Of a stretch of DNA of 64,000 nucleotides, positions 20,425 through 29,252 are shown one piece after another. The position numbers and the translations under genes are program-made. The DNA is taken from NCBI RefSeq assembly GCF_940807255.1, contig NZ_CALNWY010000001.1:186001-250000 (forward strand), in the 5' to 3' direction. Each line of letters begins with the position of its first letter. Within the stretch, counting starts at the first letter, position 1. The notes beneath the pieces were generated by a model. That model did no database searches. It had not been told where the DNA came from and was given only the letters and a program-made list of their open reading frames with translations. This DNA comes from Mixta sp. Marseille-Q2659. Its GTDB lineage: Bacteria > Pseudomonadota > Gammaproteobacteria > Enterobacterales > Enterobacteriaceae.

Positions 20425-21723
20425 TTGTTTTCTGACTCTCATCTTTGGCTGACCACGCTGGTGGTCACGGTCACCATTCTGCTGTGGGCCAGCGCGCGCC
20501 TGCCAGAATTCATCACCGCGCTGCTGTTTTTCGCCGCCGCCATGCTGCTGCATATCGCGCCGGCCGCCAGCGTCTTTGGCGGCTTCGCCTCATCTGCTTT
20601 CTGGCTGGTGCTGAGCGGTTTTATTCTCGGCGTGGCGATCCGCAAAGTGGGGCTGGCCGACCGGCTGGCGCATCTGCTGGCGCCAGTGCTGTCTGGCAGC
20701 TGGCCGCGGATGGTGGCGGGCGTAATTATCATCAGCTATCTGCTGGCGTTTGTGATGCCGTCCAATATGGGGCGCATTGCGCTGCTGATGCCGATCGTCG
20801 GCGCGCTGGCGCAGCGGGCGGGCATTAAAGAGGGCAGCCGCGGCTGGATCGGATTAGCGCTGGCGGTCGGCTTCGGCACCTTTCAGCTTTCCGCCAGCAT
20901 TCTGCCTGCCAACGTGCCGAACCTGGTGCTGACCGGCGCGGCGGAAACCGCTTATCACCTGCATCCCGGCTATATGCCTTGGCTGTTTTTACAGGCGCCG
21001 GTGGTGGGATTGCTGAAAGGCGTGGTGCTGACGCTGGCTATTTGCTGGCTGTTTCCGGCGCGGCCTGACGCGGTTGCACGCGGCGCGGCGCTGCCGTCGC
21101 TCAGTCGCGAAGAGTGGCGGCTGCTGATCCTGCTGTTGCTGACGCTGCTGCTGTGGATGACCGACAGCCAGCACGGCATTTCGCCCGCCTGGATTGGCCT
21201 TTGCGCCGCCTGTTTTTGTCTGTTGCCGTGTGTCGGCTTTGTTTCCAGCGACGCCTTCGCCACCGGAGTTAATTTCCGTACCTGCTTATATGTCGCGGCG
21301 ATTCTGGGCGTGACGGCGGTGGTGGTGGATTCCGGCCTCGGCAAGATGATTGCGGAGGGATTGTTGCGTATTACGCCGCTCGATCCCGCCACGCCGTTTA
21401 CCAACTTTATTTCGCTGAGCGCCATCACGACCGCGCTGAATTTTGTGGTGACGGCGAACGGCGTGCCGGCGATGTTTACGCCGATGGCGCAAAGTTTTGC
21501 CACGGCGTCCGGCTTTCCCGTCGCCAGCGTGGTGATGTTGCAGGTGCTGGCTTACGCCACGCCGCTGCTGCCGTATCAGGCGTCGCCGATTGTGCTGGCG
21601 ATGGGGCTGGGACGGGTGCCAGCGCGTGAGGGAATGAAGCTCTGCCTGCTGGTGGCGCTGGTCAGCGTGCTGCTGCTGTTGCCGCTCTATTACGGCTGGT
21701 TTCTGCTGCTGGGCTGGCTGTAG
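20425..21723 (+). CDS. SLC13/DASS-family anion permease
   Basis: Inner-membrane protein of about 432 residues, almost wholly hydrophobic (10-12 segments). It has the divalent-anion symporter pattern, including FVMPSNMGRIALLMPI near residue 110, a GFGTFQLSASILPANVPN segment, and a C-terminal repeat with TANGVPAMFTPMAQ. The substrate is not evident; C4-dicarboxylate, citrate-type or sulfate anions are all possible. I chose the TTG at 20425 since AGGAG sits 7 bases upstream; a TTG at 20398 has no ribosome site. Confidence 0.8.
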   Translation: MFSDSHLWLTTLVVTVTILLWASARLPEFITALLFFAAAMLLHIAPAASVFGGFASSAFWLVLSGFILGVAIRKVGLADRLAHLLAPVLSGSWPRMVAGVIIISYLLAFVMPSNMGRIALLMPIVGALAQRAGIKEGSRGWIGLALAVGFGTFQLSASILPANVPNLVLTGAAETAYHLHPGYMPWLFLQAPVVGLLKGVVLTLAICWLFPARPDAVARGAALPSLSREEWRLLILLLLTLLLWMTDSQHGISPAWIGLCAACFCLLPCVGFVSSDAFATGVNFRTCLYVAAILGVTAVVVDSGLGKMIAEGLLRITPLDPATPFTNFISLSAITTALNFVVTANGVPAMFTPMAQSFATASGFPVASVVMLQVLAYATPLLPYQASPIVLAMGLGRVPAREGMKLCLLVALVSVLLLLPLYYGWFLLLGWL

Positions 21724-21810
21724 CGGAGGAACCGACGGCAGGAGGATGGGGATTTTCGGCGGCTGGCTTTGTTAAAAAGGTGATGGTGCTGGCGGCGTGA
21801 ATAAAAAAAT

Positions 21811-21828
21811 GGGCGGCACAGGCCGCCC
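21811..21828 (-). terminator. mqo terminator
   Basis: Stem GGGCGGC / GCCGCCC (one extra G beside a 3-base loop) followed on the minus strand by ATTTTTTT, 35 bp past the mqo stop. Confidence 0.85.
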
Positions 21829-21863
21829 GTGAGCGCTGAGGCGAGACGCCTTACAGCCTCAGC

Positions 21864-23480
21864 TTATTTACCCACAACCGCCGCGGTCTGTGCGGACTCA
21901 TCGTTAGCGGCAATCGGCGTCATCGGCGTGTAATCCAGCTGCAGGATACGGCTGGTCTCCGCCAGCACCTGCTCGGTGGCACTGATATTGCCGTTCAGCT
22001 TCTGGCCGTAAGAAGGCACCAGCTCTTTCAGCTTCGCCTGCCATTCCGGCGTAGCGATTTTATCCTTAAAGACTTTCTGCAACAGATTCATGACGATCGG
22101 TGCCGCGGTAGAGGCGCCCGGCGAGGCGCCCAGCAGCGCGGAAACCGTACCATCCTGCGAGGCGACCACTTCGGTGCCCAGGCGCAGTACGCCGCCTTTC
22201 TGCGCATCTTTCTTGATGATCTGTACGCGCTGGCCCGCCTGAATCAGGTGCCAGTCTTCTTTCTTCGCCTGCGGGAAATAAGCTTTCAGCGCCGCATGAC
22301 GATCGTCGTCGTTCAGCATCAGTTGGCCGATAAGGTATTTCACCAGATCAACGTTATCCATACCGACATGCACCATCGGCATTAAATTGCTGGTGGTGAT
22401 GGAGCCGAACATATCCCACAGGGAGCCGTTTTTCAGGTATTTGGTGGAGAAGGTGGCGAACGGGCCAAACAGCAGCACCTGCTTGCCGTCCAGCACGCGC
22501 GTATCCAGGTGCGGCACCGACATCGGCGGCGCGCCAACGGAGGCTTTGCCGTAAACTTTCGCCAGATGGCGTTTCACCACTTCCTGATTTTCCGTCACCA
22601 GGAAGGAGCCGCCAACCGGGAAGCCCGCATAGTTTTTCGCTTCCGGGATACCGGTTTTTTGCAGTAGCGGCAGCGCCGCGCCGCCAGCACCGATAAAGAC
22701 ATACTTCGCCTTAATCACCTTTTGCGCGCCGTTATTTTTCATATCGGCGACAGTGACGTTCCAGCTGCCATCGTCGTTACGCTGAATATCGCGCACTTCA
22801 TGACCGGTGCGCAGCGTGAAGTTCGGTTTTTTCGCCAGTGAAGCCACCAGCTGGCGCGTAATTTCGCCGAAGTTAACGTCAGTACCGATATTGATGCGCG
22901 TTGCGGCAACTTTCTGCTGCGGATCGCGGCCCTCCATCATCAGCGGCGCCCATTCGGCGATCAGCGCACGATCTTCTGAATATTCCATGCCGCGGAACAG
23001 CGTGCTTTTTTGCAGCGCCTCAAAACGCTTACGCAGGAAGTTGATATTGTCGTCGCCCCAGACAAGGCTCATATGCGGGGTGGGATTGATAAAGCTGCGC
23101 GGGTTTTGTAATACGCCTTTCTGTACCAGAGCGGCCCAGAACTGGCGAGAAATCTGAAAAGATTCGTTAATGTCGACCGCTTTGCTGATGTCGACAGAAC
23201 CCTCTTTTTCTGGCGTATAGTTCATTTCCGCCAGCGCCGAGTGGCCAGTACCGGCATTATTCCAGCCGTTTGAACTCTCTTCTGCCACTTGATCCAGACG
23301 CTCTACCATTTCAATAGACCAGTCTGGCTCTAACTCCTGAAGATAAGTACCCAACGTGGCACTCATAATTCCTCCGCCGATAAGCAACACATCGACGTCT
23401 TTTTTCTCTCCTGCTACTGCATGCTTACTTAAGCCGAAAGCATTCATACACAGCGACAGAAGTAATGCTGTTTTGCGCAT
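21864..23480 (-). CDS. mqo: Malate:quinone oxidoreductase
   Basis: FAD-dependent membrane-associated enzyme that oxidises malate to oxaloacetate and passes electrons to quinone. It has 538 residues. The FAD motif [16 protein letters not shown] is near residue 33, preceded by an N-terminal hydrophobic stretch ([16 protein letters not shown]...HAVA) that resembles a signal or anchor segment, as seen in some enterobacterial Mqo. Other conserved parts are [17 protein letters not shown] and [12 protein letters not shown], with the C-terminal [22 protein letters not shown] lies 7 bases before the ATG, beside a hairpin at 23497-23514. Confidence 0.95.
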   Translation of the reverse strand: MRKTALLLSLCMNAFGLSKHAVAGEKKDVDVLLIGGGIMSATLGTYLQELEPDWSIEMVERLDQVAEESSNGWNNAGTGHSALAEMNYTPEKEGSVDISKAVDINESFQISRQFWAALVQKGVLQNPRSFINPTPHMSLVWGDDNINFLRKRFEALQKSTLFRGMEYSEDRALIAEWAPLMMEGRDPQQKVAATRINIGTDVNFGEITRQLVASLAKKPNFTLRTGHEVRDIQRNDDGSWNVTVADMKNNGAQKVIKAKYVFIGAGGAALPLLQKTGIPEAKNYAGFPVGGSFLVTENQEVVKRHLAKVYGKASVGAPPMSVPHLDTRVLDGKQVLLFGPFATFSTKYLKNGSLWDMFGSITTSNLMPMVHVGMDNVDLVKYLIGQLMLNDDDRHAALKAYFPQAKKEDWHLIQAGQRVQIIKKDAQKGGVLRLGTEVVASQDGTVSALLGASPGASTAAPIVMNLLQKVFKDKIATPEWQAKLKELVPSYGQKLNGNISATEQVLAETSRILQLDYTPMTPIAANDESAQTAAVVGK

Positions 23481-23837
23481 GAGGCAACCTCTCCGTCTGT
23501 TGATATTTCAACAGCTGATTGCAGGTGAAAGAGACCAGCTTCTGATGGCCGGATTAGGCTCTTACCTAAACCAAAAACTAACTCACCGGGTAACCACACA
23601 GAATATGTTGGTTAACTGCACGTTATACGTGCGACGAGAAATATAACATTCTCGCAATAAAATTGAATAATTTGTTTAAACTTTCAAAAGTGGTTAAGTT
23701 TTGCGCAGGCTGAAGCGATTAGGCTCACGCTTTTGAAGCAAGGAAATGTTAAATCTGGAACAGAAGGCAGCGGAAAAGGGCTGGCAGGTAAGCGTTCCCT
23801 CACATTTGCTGCAAGGGAACGGTAAACAGCGGGGAAA
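23481..23837. promoter_or_regulatory. mqo leader and promoter region with a hairpin
   Basis: A 357-bp non-coding gap. Just before the mqo ribosome site is a perfect 7-bp inverted repeat, CTGTTGA-tatt-TCAACAG (23497-23514). A second short palindrome, GCACG-ttata-CGTGC, lies near 23616-23630, and GTTAAC occurs nearby. These are candidate control sites; no factor can be named. Confidence 0.4.
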
Positions 23838-24233
23838 TTAAAGCAGGTGCAGCTTTTTAACCTGGATCAGCACGCTGTTGCCATGACGCAGTAGCGTGCC
23901 GTTAACGGAAATCAGATCGTCCGGCTTTACTTCCTGTCCCTGCCAGACATCGGGGTTGATTTGTAGCTGCGCCGTACCTGCCTGGTCACGCAGTTCCCAG
24001 GTATTTTTACCGGTTTGCCGCAGAAGATTGCCCTGTAACGTTACCCAGGTTCCGGTAGAAAGATGAGCCAACTGGTTAGTAGCGGAAAGCTGTTGGTTAT
24101 CCGTCACGGCGCGATAGCCATCTTTCTGATCTTTCGGCGGCGGTGCTTTGCCATCCGGGTTAAAGCCGCCATCGGCGGCCAGCGCGGGAGTAGCCAGCAA
24201 CGCGGCCAGACACAGCGTCAGGATTTTATTCAT
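23838..24233 (-). CDS. YgiW/YdeI-type periplasmic OB-fold stress protein (copy 2)
   Basis: 131 residues with a clear Sec signal peptide (cleavage after ATPALA) and a bacterial OB-fold (BOF) domain of the YgiW/YdeI/NirD type. Typical motifs are GTWVTLQGNLLRQTG and WELRDQAGTAQLQINPDVW. In E. coli such proteins aid tolerance to peroxide, metals and antimicrobial peptides. It lies 24 bp downstream of a second family member, probably in one operon. Confidence 0.87.
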   Translation of the reverse strand: MNKILTLCLAALLATPALAADGGFNPDGKAPPPKDQKDGYRAVTDNQQLSATNQLAHLSTGTWVTLQGNLLRQTGKNTWELRDQAGTAQLQINPDVWQGQEVKPDDLISVNGTLLRHGNSVLIQVKKLHLL

Positions 24234-24257
24234 GACATCCTCCTGCTTAACGCCGAA

Positions 24258-24653
24258 TTACGGCTTTTCCACCTGTTCCACGTCAACCCAGCGGCGTTCG
24301 CCATCCTGACGTACGCGACCGTTCATGCGCACCTGATCTGTGGCATCGTAGGTTTTACCGTCGAAGGCTTTTTGTGGGATCACCACATCGATGAGGTCCT
24401 GAGTCTGATCGCGCAGCTGATAATGATTATCGCCTTTCTGCTTGATGATATAACCTTCCAGCGTTACCCAGGCGCCTTCGCGCATGGTTTTCACCAGCTT
24501 AATCGGAGCGGAGGTCGTATCTTCAGTACCTTTATAGCCGCTATCCTGCTTGGCAGGTGGCTGCTCACCGCTTTTATAGCCGCCAGCATCCTCAGCGAAG
24601 GCCGGCAGAGCAAACAGGGCGATCAGCGCGGCAATAGTCAATTTTTTAGCCAT
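24258..24653 (-). CDS. YgiW/YdeI-type periplasmic OB-fold stress protein (copy 1)
   Basis: 131 residues, signal peptide ending ALPAFA, then a low-complexity linker (GGYKSGEQPPAKQDSGYKG) and a BOF domain with GAWVTLEGYIIKQKGDNHYQLRDQ. It is the upstream member of a tandem pair; the two are of equal length but differ in most positions outside the core motif, so the duplication is old. Role in stress tolerance is inferred from the family. Confidence 0.87.
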   Translation of the reverse strand: MAKKLTIAALIALFALPAFAEDAGGYKSGEQPPAKQDSGYKGTEDTTSAPIKLVKTMREGAWVTLEGYIIKQKGDNHYQLRDQTQDLIDVVIPQKAFDGKTYDATDQVRMNGRVRQDGERRWVDVEQVEKP

Positions 24654-24836
24654 ACATTCTCCTTAATAACTGTCCATTCGGGCCAGGCGAAAAACGCCTT
24701 TTCAGCTTATAAGCCTGGCACAGTCTGGTGAAGTCGGGAGAAAACGAGAGCCGGCGCCGTTGATAACGCACAGTTTTAAGATAATCGGCAGCAAAGCGGT
24801 AACGCTGTCCGCTTCGGCAACGACGCGCTTCAGCTG

Positions 24837-25079
24837 TCAGACCTGGCCGAAACGGCGCCAGAGAAAACGCAGCACAAAAAATTCAATGGTACCCAGCAGC
24901 AGAAACCACAGACACAGCACAATGGTATAGAGCTGATTAAGATCGCTGAAGTGAAACAGCGCCATCAGCCGGGCGGCCAGCTGTGGGCCGAGCGCCGGTG
25001 CGGGCAGCAGCAGCGCAGAGAGAAAGCCCAGCAGTAAAATGCTCATGGGCGCGAGCCAGTTTTCAAAAGTGGATTTCAT
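24837..25079 (-). CDS. Small two-helix inner-membrane protein
   Basis: 80 residues with two strong hydrophobic segments (about residues 10-30 and 50-70), joined by a short loop with LFHFSDLNQLYT, and a basic C terminus (FLWRRFGQV). It resembles small conserved enterobacterial membrane proteins, perhaps of the DUF1158 type, but I am not certain. It lies 183 bp upstream of the YgiW-like pair on the same strand. Its role is unknown. Confidence 0.65.
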   Translation of the reverse strand: MKSTFENWLAPMSILLLGFLSALLLPAPALGPQLAARLMALFHFSDLNQLYTIVLCLWFLLLGTIEFFVLRFLWRRFGQV

Positions 25080-25373
25080 CAGATTCAGGGCGTTAAAGAA
25101 AAGAGAGCGTTATTGTCCGTGAATCAGGAAATGGGTTCAATGCTGGCGCGGTAAAGCGCAGTTTGTGCAAGGGCCAACCGGGATAGCTTTTTCACGTCAT
25201 TACGGCTCGCTTTTGTAGCGTCAGGTCGGTGTGACAAACTCATTCGCATATAAATCAATGTGATCCTTTCTTAAAAACTGTCTGAAACTGCAGGAATGCC
25301 TGCCTTGTTTAGGTTTTGTTTAAGTTTGGCTTTGCATAATCGCGCCAAATTTTGTGATCTGCTTCAAAAAACG

Positions 25374-25402
25374 TTGCTGCAAAAAACGGCTGTCGTTATA
25401 AT
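25374..25402 (+). promoter_or_regulatory. Near-consensus sigma-70 promoter
   Basis: TTGCTG (25374-25379) and a perfect TATAAT (25397-25402) are 17 bp apart, so transcription should start near 25409, about 36 bases before a 25-codon ORF. The rest of the 365-bp gap from 25080 shows no gene. Confidence 0.7.
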
Positions 25403-25444
25403 TTTCGTTGTTTTTTTCAACAAAAGTTAAGCAGGTTACTCGTC

Positions 25445-25522
25445 ATGAAAAAGTTCTTTCGGTATGTGTTCCGCACTTATGTGGAAACCTACAAGCATGT
25501 ACCGCCAGGCGCGCGTTACTAA
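25445..25522 (+). CDS. Possible 25-residue small protein
   Basis: ORF encoding MKKFFRYVFRTYVETYKHV and seven more residues (PPGARY end), preceded by AGCAGG at nine bases and by a near-consensus promoter. The peptide is very basic and aromatic, with an amphipathic rather than membrane-spanning character. I recall no named family. A strong hairpin follows at 25547-25580. It could instead be part of a non-coding transcript. Confidence 0.5.
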   Translation: MKKFFRYVFRTYVETYKHVPPGARY

Positions 25523-25546
25523 CAGCAGCGCCGATCAGAAACCCTC

Positions 25547-25580
25547 GATAACTGCGGTCAGGGAACGACCGGTAGTTATC
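25547..25580 (+). other. Strong RNA hairpin downstream of the 25-codon ORF
   Basis: Stem of 13 pairs (GATAACTGCGGTC with GACCG-G-TAGTTATC, one G bulge and one GU pair) around a 7-base loop. There is no T tail, so it is not a standard terminator. It may be an mRNA 3' end or a structured leader for the hydrolase gene 209 bp on. Confidence 0.5.
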
Positions 25581-25788
25581 ACATCTCTCCCGTTGTGCCT
25601 TTCCATCTTATAAATCTCCGCCCATTGGCGCTTTTTCCCATCTCGTCACTCTCTTTTTTTCCTAAATAGCGATAGTTGATAGCTGTCGCACACTTTTACC
25701 GGTCCTCTTTATCAGGCCGTCCGGCAGACAAGGCGAAGCGCCATTTAACGCCTAAACTTAGCGGGTACCCCTAACCTGAGAGCAACTG

Positions 25789-26712
25789 ATGAAGAGAGCA
25801 ACCCGGCGGCGCGGGCCAAATCACCGCGCACTTCTTCTCGGTATGGCCGCAGCAGTGGCTGGTTCGGCCCTGTTGGTGAAACAGTGGCGCAAATGGCAAC
25901 AAACGCCGCCGGTCGGTATTCACAGCCATCAGGCTGGCCTGGCAGGTTACTATCAACAAATTGGGCCGTGGCGCATATTTACGCGGGCAACGCCGGAAAC
26001 CCGCCCTGGATTGCCGGTGGTGCTGCTGCATGGCCTGGTGCTTTCAGGACGTGCGATGGAAGATTTGGCGCTGGCGCTCGGCTGGGAATATCGCGTGCTG
26101 GTGCCCGATCTGCCGGGTTTTGGCGGCAGCGCTTTTCCTGCCTCGCAACCGGTGCTGAGCGTTGAGCAGCAGGCGGAAGCGCTGTGGATGTGGATGCAGC
26201 AAAACCAGCTTTCCCGCGCTATTTTCGTCGGCACGTCATTTGGTTGCCAGGTGCTGGCGGCGCTGGCGGTTTCGCATCCTGAAGCCGTGGCCGGACTGGT
26301 GTTGCAGGGGCCGACGGTCGATCGCCATAACCGCACGCTGCCGCGCCAGATCTGGCGTGACTGGCGTAACCGCCGCCGCGAAGCGCATCGCTCGCCCGCC
26401 GCGCTCAGCCGTATTGATTACGCCAAAGCGGGCGTCTGGCGCATTATTGGCACCGTGCGCGCCATGATGCGCGATCGCATTGAACAACGTCTGCCGCATA
26501 TTAAAGCGCCCACGCTGGTGGTGCGCGGCTCATACGATGTGGTGACGCCTGCGCGCTGGGCAGCGGAGATGGTGGCGCTGCTGCCGCGTGGCGAACTGCT
26601 GACGCTGCCGCAGGGTACCCACACGCTGCATTATGTCTATCCGTGGAGCTATGGCCGTGCGATTCGGCCCTTTATCGCTCGCGTGCAGAAGGAGCAGGAA
26701 AACCATGAGTAA
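25789..26712 (+). CDS. Alpha/beta hydrolase with N-terminal membrane anchor
   Basis: 307 residues. A basic N terminus and one hydrophobic segment (about residues 13-30) suggest a membrane-anchored protein. The alpha/beta hydrolase core follows: oxyanion HGLVLSG near residue 81, nucleophile elbow GTSFG (Ser about 150), Asp in GSYDVVTPA near 250 and His in PQGTHTLHY near 277. So the triad looks complete. The substrate is unknown. Its last 8 bases overlap the start of the next gene, which indicates a coupled pair. Confidence 0.83.
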   Translation: MKRATRRRGPNHRALLLGMAAAVAGSALLVKQWRKWQQTPPVGIHSHQAGLAGYYQQIGPWRIFTRATPETRPGLPVVLLHGLVLSGRAMEDLALALGWEYRVLVPDLPGFGGSAFPASQPVLSVEQQAEALWMWMQQNQLSRAIFVGTSFGCQVLAALAVSHPEAVAGLVLQGPTVDRHNRTLPRQIWRDWRNRRREAHRSPAALSRIDYAKAGVWRIIGTVRAMMRDRIEQRLPHIKAPTLVVRGSYDVVTPARWAAEMVALLPRGELLTLPQGTHTLHYVYPWSYGRAIRPFIARVQKEQENHE

Positions 26713-28093
26713 ACCACCAAAAGGTATTGCCCGCTTTGATTCTTCCGCCGCGATGGTCATGGCGCTCAGTAACGCGCTTCATCAGCGTCCTTTTGACAGC
26801 GCCAGCCAGGTATCAGGGGTGGATCGCGTGTTGCCTGCGCTTAGTTTGCTGCCTGAACGGATGCGTGAATGGGGACATGCGATCGGTGGCATGGCGGAAG
26901 GGATTTCGCTAAGCCAGGTACAGCAGTTGGATATTGAAGGTATCGCGCGTTGGGTAGCGAGCCAGTATCCGCAACAGCAGTATCAGGCGGCGTTTGTCGG
27001 TTCGACCAACGGCGCGATGGTGCATCTGGCGGCGGCGATGGGCGTGCCCTGGCTACCGCAAACCTTTTTGTGTCCGGTACGTTCGCTGCGCAACGATCCT
27101 GACGATGCGCAAAAAGGGCTGGCCGATGGTAAGCCGATCACCGATGCGCTGCTGGCCGCTTCGCCGCATCTGGCAGTGCATCAGATGCAGGATCCTAATC
27201 AGGATCGGCTGATGCTCGAGCAGATGTCCTATTTTCGCCTGAAGCACCGCAAGCTGCCGCTGGAGTACAACGAGTTTTTACTCAGCGCGTTGCCGCCGGG
27301 CAGCACGCTGATCGTCAATAACTGTACGCAGCAGTGGCCGGTCACGCGCACCAGCGACCGCTCGTTTTATCAGTTCGGCGCGTTAGGTGGCGCAACGGAG
27401 CAGGAATATTTTAACGGTGGGCCGCGGGTAATGGAGTTTCTGGCGCGCCACGGCATTGAGCAAGAGCAGTGGACGCCGCCGCCAACGGATGCCACCGTGC
27501 CAGAGGCGGAATGGGGTTTTGATGCGCATCTGATGGGCGAGCTAAAAAAACTGGCGAATACGCAGGGCTGGAAGCTGGTGGAATTACGTTATGAAAACCC
27601 GGAAGCGCTAAGTTTTGTGACGGCGGAGATTTATCGTGACTGGTATCTTTCTGCTGGCGTGATTGGCTCGCGGCTGGTGGTGGATAATTTTCTGCTGATG
27701 GATCCCTGGACTACCATGCAGCAGCATGCGATCCCCTTCTGGCTCTCTTTCTGTACCGAGCCGTCGGCGCACGCTTTGCAACGCTACCTTGACCGCCAGC
27801 CGCCGTTCCGCAATATCGATCTGCTGCTGTTTTCACACGGTACGGAGAGTATTGGCATGGCACCGATTGAGTGCTGGCAGCAGCTGCTTAATTACGCGAT
27901 CGATGAAGGCGCTTTTGTTGGCGTCGATCCTGAGCGTTTCCCGCGTGATTTTAATTCGCTGGCGCGCTTCGATACGGAGTTGCAGCAGCGTGCGCCGCTG
28001 TTGCCGCCGCCAGCACCGCTTACGACTGAGAAATTTTTGATGGGCATTCAGCGCTACGGCCATAAGTTTCAGGTGGAGTGTTTACCGCACTGA
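26705..28093 (+). CDS. Unknown 462-residue protein coupled to the alpha/beta hydrolase
   Basis: I do not recognise this family. The ATG at 26705 follows AAGGAG-like sequence and overlaps the hydrolase stop. There is no signal peptide or membrane segment, so it is probably cytoplasmic or peripheral. A GxSxxG-like turn, FVGSTNGAMVHLAAAMG (about residues 97-113), looks like a nucleophile elbow, and LLFSHGTESIGMAP lies near residue 375, so a divergent alpha/beta-hydrolase or sugar-transferase-like fold is possible. Other marked parts are IVNNCTQQWPVTRTSD and LLMDPWTTMQQHAIPFW. Coding features (long ORF, composition like its neighbours) support a real gene. Confidence 0.8.
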   Translation: MSKPPKGIARFDSSAAMVMALSNALHQRPFDSASQVSGVDRVLPALSLLPERMREWGHAIGGMAEGISLSQVQQLDIEGIARWVASQYPQQQYQAAFVGSTNGAMVHLAAAMGVPWLPQTFLCPVRSLRNDPDDAQKGLADGKPITDALLAASPHLAVHQMQDPNQDRLMLEQMSYFRLKHRKLPLEYNEFLLSALPPGSTLIVNNCTQQWPVTRTSDRSFYQFGALGGATEQEYFNGGPRVMEFLARHGIEQEQWTPPPTDATVPEAEWGFDAHLMGELKKLANTQGWKLVELRYENPEALSFVTAEIYRDWYLSAGVIGSRLVVDNFLLMDPWTTMQQHAIPFWLSFCTEPSAHALQRYLDRQPPFRNIDLLLFSHGTESIGMAPIECWQQLLNYAIDEGAFVGVDPERFPRDFNSLARFDTELQQRAPLLPPPAPLTTEKFLMGIQRYGHKFQVECLPH

Positions 28094-28247
28094 CGGCGCG
28101 AAACGTGAAAACTGCAGGGATCGAAAGGTATCAAAACGGCAGAAAAACACGATTGTGTCTGGACAGGGAAGTTGTGATTTTTGAAAAGAAGAAACGGGGC
28201 GCAGTTTGTTGCCTGAGAAGAAAACAGAGAACCAACCCATAGAGAAA

Positions 28248-28269
28248 GGTCAGGCCGGGCGGCCTGACC
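28248..28269 (-). terminator. Terminator after the YciF-like gene
   Basis: Perfect 9-bp stem GGTCAGGCC / GGCCTGACC with a 4-base loop, followed on the minus strand by TTTCTCT. It lies 10 bp past the stop codon. Confidence 0.75.
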
Positions 28270-28278
28270 GTTTAATTC

Positions 28279-28755
28279 TTACTGCGTTTGCTCAGCGATA
28301 AGCGTTAATTTCTCATCGGTGGCTTTCTCTTCGTTCAGCGTTTCTTCCAGCAGACGCGCCGCTTCTTTATAGCCCAGCTTGATCGCCATTGCACGCAGCG
28401 TGCCATAGGTGGCGATTTCGTAGTGTTCTACTTTCTGTGCCGCACCAATCAGACCAGCATCGCGCACGACGCCTTTTTCCACAGAATCGATGATTTCCTG
28501 TGCTTCTTCTACCAGGCCTTCCAGCGCATGGCATTTCATACGTTTAATACGTACTTCCGGCGTGGCTTCCACCAGCTGATCAAGACGTTCGATTTGGCCC
28601 TGGGTTTCTTCCAAATGAGTTTTGAACGCTTCGATAAGTTTTTCGTCGCTGGCGGCACGCGCCATTTTTGGCAGCGCACGGCTAATTTGTTTCTCAGCGC
28701 TATAAACATCAGAGAGATCGTGAATAAACAGGTCTTCCAGCGTTTTAATACTCAT
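28279..28755 (-). CDS. YciF-like ferritin-fold protein (DUF892)
   Basis: 158 residues, all-helical, of the YciE/YciF ferritin-like family. The N terminus TLEDLFIHDLSDVYSAEKQ and the Glu/His-rich pattern (HLEETQGQ, AQKVEHYEIATYG) fit a di-metal four-helix bundle. The ATG at 28755 follows GGAG at six bases; a longer in-frame reading to 28998 lacks a start signal. In E. coli yciF belongs to an RpoS-linked stress operon with yciG; a KGG protein gene lies just upstream here too. Confidence 0.9.
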   Translation of the reverse strand: MSIKTLEDLFIHDLSDVYSAEKQISRALPKMARAASDEKLIEAFKTHLEETQGQIERLDQLVEATPEVRIKRMKCHALEGLVEEAQEIIDSVEKGVVRDAGLIGAAQKVEHYEIATYGTLRAMAIKLGYKEAARLLEETLNEEKATDEKLTLIAEQTQ

Positions 28756-28990
28756 AGTTATCTCCATAACCAAAGGATACAATTTATATTTCAGGGTGAA
28801 TTGCCCCGTTAATTTCAGTATAGCCTGGAATAAACAAATGCAACGGCAAGAAACGGAGATTAGGATTCGTCCTGCTATTGCCGCTTCGCTTGTTTTAAAT
28901 AACGTATGCTGCTTTCTTAATATAAATTGAAAAATGAATTTTTTATTAAAAGAAGAAACAACAGGGAATAAAAGGAAGGGAAAAAGGGCT

Positions 28991-29020
28991 GCCCGCAATA
29001 CGCGCTGGCATATTGCGGGC
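28991..29020 (-). terminator. Terminator of the KGG-protein gene
   Basis: Perfect 10-bp stem GCCCGCAATA / TATTGCGGGC around a 10-base loop; AGCCCTTTTT follows on the minus strand. Confidence 0.8.
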
Positions 29021-29056
29021 TAAGCTAATTCATGCAGGCGGAACCCGCGTTACAAA

Positions 29057-29221
29057 TTAGCTGCGACGGCTGTTCTGGCCGCCTTTTTTGCCTGCTTCTG
29101 AGGCTTTTTCACGGTCATTTTTAAAGTTGCCGCCGCTCTGCTGGCCGCCTTTTTTACCGGCTTCAGAGGCTTTCTGACGATCTTCCGCGAAATTACCTGA
29201 ACCACCACGATGCTGAGTCAT
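29057..29221 (-). CDS. KGG-repeat stress protein (YciG-like)
   Basis: 54-residue basic, hydrophilic protein with two copies of the stress-induced KGG motif: ASEAGKKGGQQSGGNF and ASEAGKKGGQNS, each after a D-R-x-K-A helix start. YciG-type proteins are small, RpoS-induced and linked in E. coli to motility and stress; the molecular role is unclear. GGAG lies 6 bases before the ATG. A perfect 12-bp inverted repeat lies 31 bp upstream of the start. Confidence 0.9.
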   Translation of the reverse strand: MTQHRGGSGNFAEDRQKASEAGKKGGQQSGGNFKNDREKASEAGKKGGQNSRRS

Positions 29222-29252
29222 ATTATTTCTCCTCGTGTGAGTTTACAGAATA

